A stretch of 64,000 nucleotides of DNA from Lachnoanaerobaculum umeaense (GTDB lineage Bacteria; Bacillota; Clostridia; Lachnospirales; Lachnospiraceae). Position numbers and translations under genes: made by a program. The notes under the pieces are model-generated. The model saw nothing but the letters and a program-made list of their open reading frames with translations. It was not told where the DNA came from and did no database searches. Shown here one piece after another: positions 37,709-45,486 of this stretch. The stretch lies in assembly GCF_003589745.1 (NCBI RefSeq), contig NZ_CP032364.1:2356001-2420000 (forward strand), written 5' to 3'. How positions within the stretch are numbered: the stretch's first letter is position 1; every line of letters starts with the position of its first letter.

Positions 37709-38908
37709 ATGTCAGATTTCAAGAATTTAGTTGAAAAGTTAAAGAACCTCAAAACACAGGATATGTTCATGAACGATTTCTTCCTTACATGGGAAAAGAC
37801 AGATGATGAGCTTAATGCTGTATGGACAGTTGCAGATGCACTTCGTGATTTAAGACAGAGAAATATCTCTACAAAGGTATTTGATTCCGGCCTTGGAATA
37901 TCACTTTTCCGTGATAATTCTACAAGAACAAGATTCTCTTTCGCTTCAGCTTGTAACCTTTTAGGTCTTGAGGTTCAGGATCTTGACGAAGGTAAGTCAC
38001 AGATTGCTCACGGTGAGACAGTTCGTGAGACAGCTAACATGATCTCATTCATGGCTGATATCATCGGTATCAGAGATGATATGTACATCGGTAAGGGTAA
38101 TGCATATATGCACGAAGTTGCAGACTCTGTTGAGGCAGGATACAAGGACGGCGTTCTTGAGCAGAGACCTACTCTTGTAAACCTTCAGTGTGATATCGAT
38201 CACCCTACACAGTGTATGGCTGACGCTCTTCATGTAATCCATGAGTTCGGCGGTATTGAGAACCTTAAGGGTAAGAAGATCGCTATGAGCTGGGCTTATT
38301 CACCATCTTACGGTAAGCCTCTTTCAGTTCCACAGGGTGTTATCGGTCTTTTCACAAGACTTGGTATGGATGTTGTTTTAGCTCATCCGGAAGGTTATGA
38401 GGTAATGCCTGAGGTTGCTGAGGTTGCTAAGAAGCAGGCAGCTGAGTGCGGCGGTAAGTTCACTATCACAAACGACATGAAGGAAGCATTCAAAGATGCA
38501 GATATCGTTTATCCTAAGTCATGGGCACCATTTGCTGCAATGGAGAAGAGAACAAATCTTTATGCAGAGGGTGATTCAGAAGGAATCAAGGCTTTAGAGA
38601 AGGAGCTTTTAGCTCAGAATGCTAACCACAAGGATTGGGCATGTACAGAAGAGATGATGAAGCTTACAAAGGACGGTAAGGCTCTTTATCTTCACTGCTT
38701 ACCTGCTGATATCACAGGCGTTTCTTGCAAGGAAGGCGAGGTTGACGGTTCAGTATTTGACAGATACAGAGATCCGCTTTACAAAGAAGCAAGCTTCAAG
38801 CCATATGTTATCGCTGCTATGATCTTACTTGAGAAGTTCAAAGATCCTGCTAAGGTTTTAGAGCAGCTTGAGGCACGTGGACAGGACAGAATCTTTTCAG
38901 AAAAATAA
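37709..38908 (+). CDS. ygeW: Knotted carbamoyltransferase YgeW
   Basis: Transcarbamylase of the ATCase/OTCase superfamily. Carbamoyl-phosphate motifs: SLFRDNSTRTRFSFASA near residue 75, HPTQCMADALHV, and HCLPADITGVSCKEGEV near the C-terminus. The 399-residue length and the long insert characterise YgeW and not OTCase. It should work toward carbamoyl phosphate production (phosphorolysis of a carbamoyl compound), passing it to the carbamate kinase that follows. Codon usage is GC-richer and more biased than its neighbours, suggesting high expression. Confidence 0.93.
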   Translation: MSDFKNLVEKLKNLKTQDMFMNDFFLTWEKTDDELNAVWTVADALRDLRQRNISTKVFDSGLGISLFRDNSTRTRFSFASACNLLGLEVQDLDEGKSQIAHGETVRETANMISFMADIIGIRDDMYIGKGNAYMHEVADSVEAGYKDGVLEQRPTLVNLQCDIDHPTQCMADALHVIHEFGGIENLKGKKIAMSWAYSPSYGKPLSVPQGVIGLFTRLGMDVVLAHPEGYEVMPEVAEVAKKQAAECGGKFTITNDMKEAFKDADIVYPKSWAPFAAMEKRTNLYAEGDSEGIKALEKELLAQNANHKDWACTEEMMKLTKDGKALYLHCLPADITGVSCKEGEVDGSVFDRYRDPLYKEASFKPYVIAAMILLEKFKDPAKVLEQLEARGQDRIFSEK

Positions 38909-38961
38909 AGAGGCCAGTGAGTCTTAGTAAATTCGGCGGTAGATAATCTATCGCCTATACA

Positions 38962-38999
38962 AAAGGGGGGCGGCTATGTATGGCTGCCCCTTTGTCTTT
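38962..38999 (+). terminator. Terminator-like hairpin between ygeW and carbamate kinase
   Basis: A GC-rich stem (AAAGGGG...GGC with GCTGCCCCTTT) is followed by GTCTTTAT. A smaller hairpin (38935-38955) precedes it. It could attenuate the downstream kinase and permease. Confidence 0.6.
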
Positions 39000-39033
39000 A
39001 TAAACTATATCCTAACATTAAGGGGAAATTTAT

Positions 39034-39975
39034 ATGAAATTCAAAAGCAAGATTGTTATAGCTCTTGGTGGTAATGCCCTAGGTAATAATTTAAAAGAGC
39101 AGATGGTAGCTGTAAAAACTACTGCAAAGGCTATCGTAGATTTGATCGAAGATGGTCATGAGGTTCTTATCGTTCATGGAAACGGTCCACAGGTTGGTGT
39201 AATAAACAATGCCATGACAGAGTATGCGCATAATACCAACTCTGATTCGACACCGCTTTCAGTGTGTGTGGCAATGAGCCAGGCTTATATCGGATATGAT
39301 ATACAGAACGCTCTTCGTGAGGAATTCTTAAACAGAAATCTTGAAGTTCCTCCGATAGCTACAGTTGTTACTCAGATCAGAGTAGATGAGAATGATAAAG
39401 CATTTGAAAATCCTACAAAGCCTATCGGTAAGTTCATGGGCAAGGATGAAGCTCTTGAAGCTGCAGGAAACAGAGGCTGGATTGTAAAAGAGGATGCCGG
39501 AAGAGGTTACAGAAGAGTTGTTGCTTCTCCTGCTCCACAGGAAATTATTGAATTGTCTGCTATTAAGTCAATGGCTGACAACGGACAGGTTGTAATCTGC
39601 TGCGGTGGTGGTGGAATCCCTGTAGTATCAAACGGAAAGCATCTCTCAGGTGCTCCTGCAGTAATCGATAAGGATGCGGCTGCCGCTCTTCTTGCAAAGA
39701 ATGTAGGTGCAGATACACTTATCATCCTTACCGCTGTTGAAAAGGTTGCCATCGGATATGGCACAGAAAATGAAAAATGGTTAGATAAGCTCAGCACAGC
39801 TGAAGCTTTAAAGTATGCTGATGACGGAGAGTTCGCTCCGGGATCAATGCTTCCAAAAGTACTTGCTGCAGTAGATTTTGCTGCTTCAGGCGAGAACAAA
39901 ACAGCAATGATAACATTGCTTGAAAAAGCTAAAGATGCGATTAACGGCAAAACAGGTACAAGAATTGTAGATTGA
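39034..39975 (+). CDS. arcC: Carbamate kinase
   Basis: Makes ATP from carbamoyl phosphate and ADP, leaving ammonia and CO2. Amino-acid-kinase motifs: ALGGNALGNN, VHGNGPQVG, VICCGGGGIPVV and LSGAPAVIDKDAAAALLAK. 313 residues. Placed after ygeW, it is the energy-yielding last step of the cluster; an arginine deiminase set is not seen nearby. In E. coli the equivalent gene of the yge cluster is yqeA. Confidence 0.94.
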   Translation: MKFKSKIVIALGGNALGNNLKEQMVAVKTTAKAIVDLIEDGHEVLIVHGNGPQVGVINNAMTEYAHNTNSDSTPLSVCVAMSQAYIGYDIQNALREEFLNRNLEVPPIATVVTQIRVDENDKAFENPTKPIGKFMGKDEALEAAGNRGWIVKEDAGRGYRRVVASPAPQEIIELSAIKSMADNGQVVICCGGGGIPVVSNGKHLSGAPAVIDKDAAAALLAKNVGADTLIILTAVEKVAIGYGTENEKWLDKLSTAEALKYADDGEFAPGSMLPKVLAAVDFAASGENKTAMITLLEKAKDAINGKTGTRIVD

Positions 39976-39994
39976 TCATGGAGGTATTGATAAT

Positions 39995-41341
39995 ATGAGT
40001 AATTCAGCAAATGCAGGCCAGAAGCAGTATGCTTCTATATTTGAATTGGACGGTTTCCCAAAGTTTTCAGATGCTCTTCCACTTGCACTTCAACACGTGG
40101 TTGCAATGATTGTAGGCTGTATCACACCTGCTATTATCGTAGCAAATGTTGCAAAGCTTTCAGATCCTGACAGAGTACTTATGATTCAGGCAGCTTTAGT
40201 AGTTGCCGCATTATCTACACTTTTACAGCTGTTCGGTATAGGTACAAAGACATTCAGAATCGGTGCAAAACTTCCTGTTATTATGGGTATAAGCTTTGCA
40301 TACGTTCCTACTATGCAGGATATTGCAGGAACTTCAGGTGTAGCTTCTATACTTGGAGCTCAGATAGTCGGCGGTGTTGTTGCAATACTTGTAGGTCTCT
40401 TTGTTAAGAAAATTCAGAAGCTTTTCCCACCGCTTGTAACAGGTACTGTAGTATTTACTATAGGTCTTTCACTTTACTCAGTTGCTGTAAACTATATGGC
40501 AGGCGGTGTTAAAAAACCTGACTACGGCTCTATAAAGAACTGGGGTGTGGCAATTTTTACACTTATTATTGTTATAGTACTTAACAACTTTGCTACAGGT
40601 ATCTTAAAGCTTGCTTCCATATTGGTGGCAATGATTTGCGGTTATATTCTTGCATTGGTGCTTGGTATGGTCAACTTCTCATCAGTAGCAAGTGCAGGTG
40701 TATTCTCACTGCCTCAGATACTTCACTTCGGTGTAAAGTTTGACCTGGGAGCTTGTATAGCAATCGGACTTTTGTTTGCTATAAACTCTATTCAGGCTAT
40801 CGGAGATTTATCAGCTACTACAAGCGGTTCTATGGACAGACTTCCTACAGGTGATGAGCTTAGAAGCGGTATCATAGGATACGGTATCTCAAATATAGTC
40901 GGTGCCGCACTTGGCGGACTTCCTACAGCTACATTCTCACAGAATGTAGGTATTGTAACAACAACAAAGGTTATAAACAGAGCAGTACTTGGACTTGCAG
41001 GTATTATAATCCTTATAGCAGGTCTTATACCTAAGTTCTCTGCACTCCTTACCACTATTCCGGTATGTGTACTCGGTGGTGCTACAATATCAGTATTTGC
41101 TTCAATAGCAATGACAGGTATCAAGCTTATCTTCACAGAGAAGATGGACTTTAGAAACACATCTATTGTCGGACTTTCAGTAGCTCTCGGTGTAGGTATT
41201 TCACAGGCACAAGATTCACTTGCCGCTTTCCCACAAATATTTACTACTATCTTCGGAAAGAGCCCTGTAGTTGTTGCAACTATCATGGCTGTACTATTGA
41301 ATGTAGTGCTTCCAAAAGATAAAACAAATCTAAAAAAATAA
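39995..41341 (+). CDS. Nucleobase:cation symporter-2 (xanthine/urate/uracil permease family)
   Basis: Membrane transporter of the NCS2 family with about 14 segments. Hallmarks are FSDALPLALQHVVAMIVGCITPAII, the substrate-site region FAINSIQAIGDLSATTSGSMDR and the QNVG motif in TATFSQNVGIVTTTKV. 448 residues. It follows carbamate kinase by 19 bases and is last in the operon, so it likely imports the purine (urate or xanthine) that the cluster degrades. Substrate inferred. Confidence 0.9.
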   Translation: MSNSANAGQKQYASIFELDGFPKFSDALPLALQHVVAMIVGCITPAIIVANVAKLSDPDRVLMIQAALVVAALSTLLQLFGIGTKTFRIGAKLPVIMGISFAYVPTMQDIAGTSGVASILGAQIVGGVVAILVGLFVKKIQKLFPPLVTGTVVFTIGLSLYSVAVNYMAGGVKKPDYGSIKNWGVAIFTLIIVIVLNNFATGILKLASILVAMICGYILALVLGMVNFSSVASAGVFSLPQILHFGVKFDLGACIAIGLLFAINSIQAIGDLSATTSGSMDRLPTGDELRSGIIGYGISNIVGAALGGLPTATFSQNVGIVTTTKVINRAVLGLAGIIILIAGLIPKFSALLTTIPVCVLGGATISVFASIAMTGIKLIFTEKMDFRNTSIVGLSVALGVGISQAQDSLAAFPQIFTTIFGKSPVVVATIMAVLLNVVLPKDKTNLKK

Positions 41342-41387
41342 ATTATAAATCTAAAAAGGAGTTGTCCGGAAATAGATAACTTCAAAA

Positions 41388-41433
41388 TAGGGAGTGTGAG
41401 GCTCGTTTTAGTCTCACACTCCCTAAATTTTTT
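41388..41433. terminator. Strong terminator at the boundary of the purine cluster and the Rhs array
   Basis: A 13-bp stem (arm 41388-41400, TAGGGAGTGTGAG, complement from 41413) is followed by AAATTTTTTA on the plus strand and TATTTTG on the minus strand. It ends the plus-strand operon and also closes the minus-strand array. Confidence 0.85.
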
Positions 41434-41542
41434 ATCAGCTACTCATCACCCATATATGTAACTCCATACACAGCCTTTGCCAAAGAACCATATTATTTAT
41501 ATACCTCATTGATATTTACTGCATTTTACTACTTTTTTAGGT
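41434..41542 (-). pseudogene. Toxin-tip remnant at the end of the array
   Basis: A short minus-strand stretch reads SLAKAVYGVTYMGDE and stop. It resembles ALAKAVQGNAYMCDAPGE in the toxin tip interrupted by IS copy 2 (47090-47290). It lies 3' of a decayed immunity gene and is the last recognisable scrap of the array. Confidence 0.4.
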
Positions 41543-41910
41543 TTATCTACTCTTCCCACTTATAAAATCTTTTATTCTCTTTTTTAAAATTATTATACCA
41601 AGAATAACCATTCCGGATAAATATATTCGTATGTACAAACCAATTAATATTTTATATAAGAATATTACATTTAAGAGATACGATATCCACACTAATATAA
41701 ATGCTACACTTTCGGTAATTATTATTATATATATTAGCCAATATACTTTTTCATTCCTTGGCCACAAAAAAATAATATGTTTGTATACTTATTAAGCTTT
41801 ATTTTTTTCTTATATTTTTCTATATCAGTTTTATCTGTTCCCCAACAGACACCATAAAGTAGTATATATCCTAAAAAAGTCCCTAATAATAAAGTCAATA
41901 TATCCGGCAT
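41543..41910 (-). pseudogene. Membrane immunity-like protein, third paralog, frameshifted
   Basis: Reads MPDILTLLLGTFLGYILLYGVCWGTDKTDIEKYKKK and continues, after a frame change, as WPRNEKVYWLIYIIII to the stop. It is 368 bases, against 369 for each intact paralog (42083-42451 and 44950-45318). The missing base is one T of a T run near 41765-41771 (A7 on the plus strand). Same start context as the paralog at 45318. Decayed by a single base. Confidence 0.75.
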
Positions 41911-41919
41911 AAATTTCTC

Positions 41920-42075
41920 CTATTCTGTAAAGCATTTGCCAACTTTAGTCGATTTATTTTTCTTTTAAATTTCTTACTGTTTTTTTACCCCCTTATTGCA
42001 TTGTACCATCAGCAAACCCAAACACTGCTCCTACCACTTCTGCATAATCTCTCCATAACTGAGCCAATATAGTAA
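41920..42075 (-). pseudogene. Tail remnant of the 'KCFTE' toxin tip
   Basis: Fragments in different frames include AVFGFADGTMQ and a final KSTKVGKCFTE followed by TAG, ten bases before the start of the immunity-like pseudogene. The ending matches STKKGKCFTE of the IS-split toxin tip at 45328, and the spacing to the immunity gene is the same. Only the last part of the tip remains. Confidence 0.5.
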
Positions 42076-42082
42076 AATATAT

Positions 42083-42451
42083 TTATCTATTTTTACTCGT
42101 AATATAATCTTTTACTCTTTTTATCAAAATCTTTATTGCAAGTATCGTATCAAATATTGAACATATTTCTACATATATATTTAAAAATTTTCTAAAAATA
42201 TTTATATCACCTAGGAAATAAAGAACCCAGATCACAATAAAAAGTATACTTTCACTTATAATTATAATATATACCAACCAATATAATTTTTCATTCCTAT
42301 TCCATAGAAAAAACAATTTTTTAGTATACTTATTAAGTTTTATATTTTTTTCATGTTTTTCTATTTCTCTCTTATCTACTACAAAGCAAAAAATATACTG
42401 CATTATATAACATAAAAATGTAGTCAAAATTACAATAGTTAAACTTGGCAT
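42083..42451 (-). CDS. Membrane immunity-like protein, second paralog
   Basis: A 122-residue protein starting MPSLTIVILTTFLCYIMQYIFCF at 42451, where GGGAGGAG lies upstream. The frame to 42493 is leftover RHS code. It has an N-terminal membrane segment, a basic loop (EKHEKNIKLNKYTKKLFFLWNRNEK) and two further segments, ending KRVKDYITSKNR. Paralog of 44950-45318 and of the frameshifted 41543 gene. An RHS piece sits directly before it with no toxin tip, so the toxin was lost and the presumed immunity gene kept. Function inferred from location. Confidence 0.65.
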   Translation of the reverse strand: MPSLTIVILTTFLCYIMQYIFCFVVDKREIEKHEKNIKLNKYTKKLFFLWNRNEKLYWLVYIIIISESILFIVIWVLYFLGDINIFRKFLNIYVEICSIFDTILAIKILIKRVKDYITSKNR

Positions 42452-42493
42452 TCTTATCTCCTCCCAAGATAGTCTTAAGCCCATCTTCTCCAT

Positions 42494-42665
42494 AGTCTAT
42501 CAGTTTTTCATATTCTTTAAAACCTATCCTATTTCCAAGCCCGTCATAGCTATAGCTTCTTGCTTTTCCTGATTTTAAGTAACTTAAGCCAAGCCCACCT
42601 GTGATATCATATTCATAGGCATACTCTTCAAGCTTTACATTATTCTTTAAATGACAAAGAACGCT
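42494..42665 (-). pseudogene. RHS-repeat remnant
   Basis: Degenerate RHS code, homologous to the live gene region LEEYAYDYDL ... GKARSYSYDGLGNRIGFKEYEKQ ... GYGEDGLK, is interrupted by stops and frame changes. It joins directly to the immunity-like gene at 42451 and, on the other side, to a copy of the MKRVKG element. Confidence 0.7.
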
Positions 42666-42840
42666 TAATTTTGATTATCTTTACTCCTGCACAAGCTGCC
42701 AAACTTCCAATAAGTTTCAGCATAAGTTTCTTTATTTCACCCGGTACCCCTGCCATGACAGGCAGGGCACCAAGCATCATTGGAAGCAGTCTTTAAAGTC
42801 CTTTGACATATCCTTATAAGGCTCTTTTAAGTCTTCATAC
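42666..42840 (-). repeat. Degenerate second copy of the MKRVKG-type element
   Basis: About 170 bases match 57860-58035: LKEPYKDMSK, LLPMMLGALPVMAGVPG and LMLKLIGSLAACAGVKIIK. The frame is broken. Like the other copy it sits between an immunity gene and an RHS piece. Confidence 0.65.
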
Positions 42841-42845
42841 TTGAC

Positions 42846-43310
42846 CTATAGCAGTATTATCGTCTTTCCTTCTGATAACAAATATTGTAGCCTTTCTTTA
42901 CATACATTTTGCTGAATTCTGCTCTCAAGTACAATTAAAATTGCCGGTAAGATCATAAGTATAACACTAATTATTACTCCACAACTTAAAGAGCCACTAG
43001 CCCCTCTCACTATATCTACATATAATTTGTATACAAAAATAGAAATGTAGAGTATAAATAAAATTATACATATAATTTCCGGAAATATTGTATATTCTAT
43101 CTTACATACATTACCTTGTTCTTCTATGCTACCTTTTACATAGCACAACCCAATATGCTTAAATCCACTTTTTTTACCTTGTAATATCATTTGAAATTTT
43201 TTACCTTTTAATGATTTCATGAAAGATAACTTGTCAAACATTTTCCATATTTCTGTTGTCGTTCTATTTGTTATACATGAACCATTTATTGTAAAGCTTA
43301 TCATAAACAT
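42846..43310 (-). CDS. Immunity-like membrane protein following toxin tip G
   Basis: A 154-residue protein with a soluble N-terminal half (IWKMFDKLSFMKSLKGKKFQMILQGKK) and two membrane segments (PEIICIILFILYISIFVYKLYV and SCGVIISVILMILPAILIVL). It lies immediately downstream of a decayed Rhs tip, the standard position of a cognate immunity gene. No family recognised; role inferred from position. Confidence 0.6.
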   Translation of the reverse strand: MFMISFTINGSCITNRTTTEIWKMFDKLSFMKSLKGKKFQMILQGKKSGFKHIGLCYVKGSIEEQGNVCKIEYTIFPEIICIILFILYISIFVYKLYVDIVRGASGSLSCGVIISVILMILPAILIVLESRIQQNVCKERLQYLLSEGKTIILL

Positions 43311-43324
43311 TTAATCTCCCTATG

Positions 43325-44340
43325 CTAAACACTGCTTTGGCAGAAATTATTAGAATTTGCTATCAACGATCCAGATCCAAAAGGATATGATAATTTCGGA
43401 TTATGCCAATTAATTGGGGCTTCCCCATATACCCATCCTTCTGATAACTGCTTATACCATGTAATTCCCACTCCTTCACCACCTCCAAGTCCCTCTCTAG
43501 AAATGATTTCACTATAAACAGGATTTAATATGCAGGTGCAATTGCTCCACCTTCAACACCTACTACTAAATTAATTGAACCTCCAATAAATAATCCCGCA
43601 TAATCCTCCGGATTTTAACATTATAGACATATCCTTTTGTTTCTGTGCAATCTATAATACTGGATAATTCCATACTTTTTCCAAAACCACCAAAAGAATA
43701 CTCACAATACTTATCATTATCCATAACAATTCCTCTACCAACTATTGCCAATCCAACACTATTTGTATTTTCCAATACATACATTTGGCTTTCTTTTAAC
43801 TTGGGTATTGCCTCATTTTCTGATAAACCTAGAAACATTCTTATATTTTTCTCATTAAGCCCCCTTGGTAAATTTCTTATGCTTACCTCACCTGCTAACT
43901 TTCCATCTCTATCCACAAGCCTCAACGGATTACCAAAGCAGTACCCATACCAATTCAAACTGAATGGCTGCTCTATGTTTCCCTTTATCTAATCTTCTCA
44001 TGCAAACCTACCTACTCCCGGCACATACTCTCTTGCCTGGGCAAAGTAGGTATCAGCTACATTATCATATCTATAGCCCGTATAACCGAATGGCTGCATT
44101 TTCCCTTGTGTATTATAGGTATCTTCTCCAAACTAATCATAACCATATACAGCTTGACTTTCTCCTCCCTGCTCAAGAAGGCTAATTGTACTTCCAAGTT
44201 CATCCTGTAGATATGTGAACTCTTTTTATCCTACTATATTCTGCCACCGTACCTGTCTTTAATCTTCTCTGCACTTTCCATATCTAAAGCTAACTTCATC
44301 ACCGATATAATCATTGCCTTTGTGGCTCTTCCAAACATCA
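43325..44340 (-). pseudogene. Displaced Rhs cassette G: RHS core plus decayed toxin tip
   Basis: The RHS core (43930-44225) matches the live gene but carries stops, for example in FGEDT. A mid-RHS scrap (FGRATK ... SFRYGK) precedes it. The tip continues NPLRLVDRDGKLAGEVSIRNLPRG and DNDKYCEYSFGGFGKSMELSS, then after frame changes EDYAGLFIGGSINLVVGVEGG and YSEIISREGLGGGEGVGITWYKQLSEGWVYG, ending NSNNFCQSSV. At least two frameshifts. The DKYC motif is shared with cassette E. Confidence 0.75.
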
Positions 44341-44395
44341 TATCCTGTTTCCTATGGGAACACATTCAGACTGACACACCACCTGTCAATTACAA

Positions 44396-44842
44396 TTATT
44401 TAAATTTCATTTCTTTATACATCCCGGCTGTTTCATAACTAATGTATTTTTTCCCGGTAATTATATAAACATATATATCCCTATCTTTGTTTTTATATAG
44501 TATATCTAATAAATAGTATTTATTATGTTTATTTTTTCTCTTATATGTGCATCTTTCAATAGGGTATGAAGTTAAAATAATACACTCCTTTTCCCAGTCT
44601 ATATAGCCTAAATCTTCCGGAAAACCAAATGAGTTCTTATATTTCATAAGTTCCTCTTCTGTTCTCATTAGTATTTCTATGTAATCATAATCCTGCTTTT
44701 CTCGTCCTAACTCACTTTCGTTAAAAACCTTAAGTAGCCTGGTTTCTATTTCTATATCTTTCTGTTCATATCCATTATACATATTATAAGCACATATAAC
44801 TAATGCAATACATATAACACCTAACCCTATATACCATTTCAT
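44396..44842 (-). CDS. Orphan immunity-like membrane-anchored protein
   Basis: 148 residues: one N-terminal membrane segment (MKWYIGLGVICIALVICAYNMY) and an extracytoplasmic soluble domain (RTEEELMKYKNSFGFPEDLGYIDWEKECIILTSYPIER). It has no toxin tip of its own: on its 5' side is another immunity-like gene (44950-45318), on its 3' side RHS cassette G. Probably an orphan immunity gene from a deleted cassette. The 107-base gap upstream shows nothing else. Family not recognised. Confidence 0.6.
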   Translation of the reverse strand: MKWYIGLGVICIALVICAYNMYNGYEQKDIEIETRLLKVFNESELGREKQDYDYIEILMRTEEELMKYKNSFGFPEDLGYIDWEKECIILTSYPIERCTYKRKNKHNKYYLLDILYKNKDRDIYVYIITGKKYISYETAGMYKEMKFK

Positions 44843-44949
44843 TAAAATCTTGCACCTCCCTGTAAACTATTCCTAATCTATTCCGTCGCACATAAGATAG
44901 ATATTCCTCATATATATATATACAGTACTTTACCGAATTCTAATTGGGT

Positions 44950-45318
44950 TTATCTGCTCTCACCACTTATAAAATCCTTCACTCTTTTCTTTAAAACCTT
45001 TATTACAAGAATAAATCCTCCTATTAAAAAAAAATATATATACATTCTAAACAATATTTTAAAAATATACTCAACATTAGTTTTATATGATATCCACAAT
45101 AATATAAATACTATACTTTCACTAATTATAAGTACATATACTAACCAATATACTTTTTCATTCCTTGACCACAAAAAAAACAATATATTTGTATACTTAT
45201 TAAGCTTTATCTTTCTATTATGTTTTTCTATATCTGTTTTATCTATACTCCAACAACCTCCATAAAGTAATATATACGATGCAAAAGATATTAATAATAA
45301 CGTTAATATATCCGGCAT
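44950..45318 (-). CDS. Membrane immunity-like protein, first paralog
   Basis: 122 residues beginning MPDILTLLLISFASYILLYGGCWSIDKTDIEKHNRKIKLNKYTNILFFLW, with an N-terminal membrane segment and two later ones, ending KKRVKDFISGESR. It starts nine bases after the stop of the KCFTE toxin tip, the normal toxin-immunity spacing. It has an intact paralog at 42083 and a one-base-deleted one at 41543. The role as immunity protein is inferred from position and copy pattern. Confidence 0.65.
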   Translation of the reverse strand: MPDILTLLLISFASYILLYGGCWSIDKTDIEKHNRKIKLNKYTNILFFLWSRNEKVYWLVYVLIISESIVFILLWISYKTNVEYIFKILFRMYIYFFLIGGFILVIKVLKKRVKDFISGESR

Positions 45319-45327
45319 AAATTTCTC

Positions 45328-45458
45328 CTATTCTGTAAAACATTTGCCCTTTTTAGTGGATGAATTTATATGTTTTTTAAACTTATCTTTCAGTTCTTCA
45401 TCTGAAATATTACTGTTTTGTTTTTTATATATTTTATTTTTTATTTCTTTCAATGCTG
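45328..45458 (-). pseudogene. Toxin tip K, 3' part (split by IS copy 2)
   Basis: Continues the frame interrupted by the IS: after SWFSD comes TALKEIKNKIYKKQNSNIS, a charged helix, and KKGKCFTE with TAG at 45328-45330. Removing the IS and one target copy restores a continuous frame with the 5' part at 47090-47290. Followed by the 122-residue immunity-like gene. Confidence 0.65.
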
Positions 45459-45486
45459 TATCTGAAAACCATGATAGTATTGTAGT
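45459..45486 (-). repeat. Target-site duplication, left copy of IS copy 2
   Basis: 28 bases identical to 47062-47089. They encode part of the toxin tip (TTILSWFSD) on the minus strand. Confidence 0.92.

Noticed and set aside
38909..39033. Gap between ygeW and carbamate kinase considered for a tRNA or small RNA
   Set aside because: The pairing is explained by a small hairpin and a terminator-like stem; no cloverleaf or conserved tRNA boxes.
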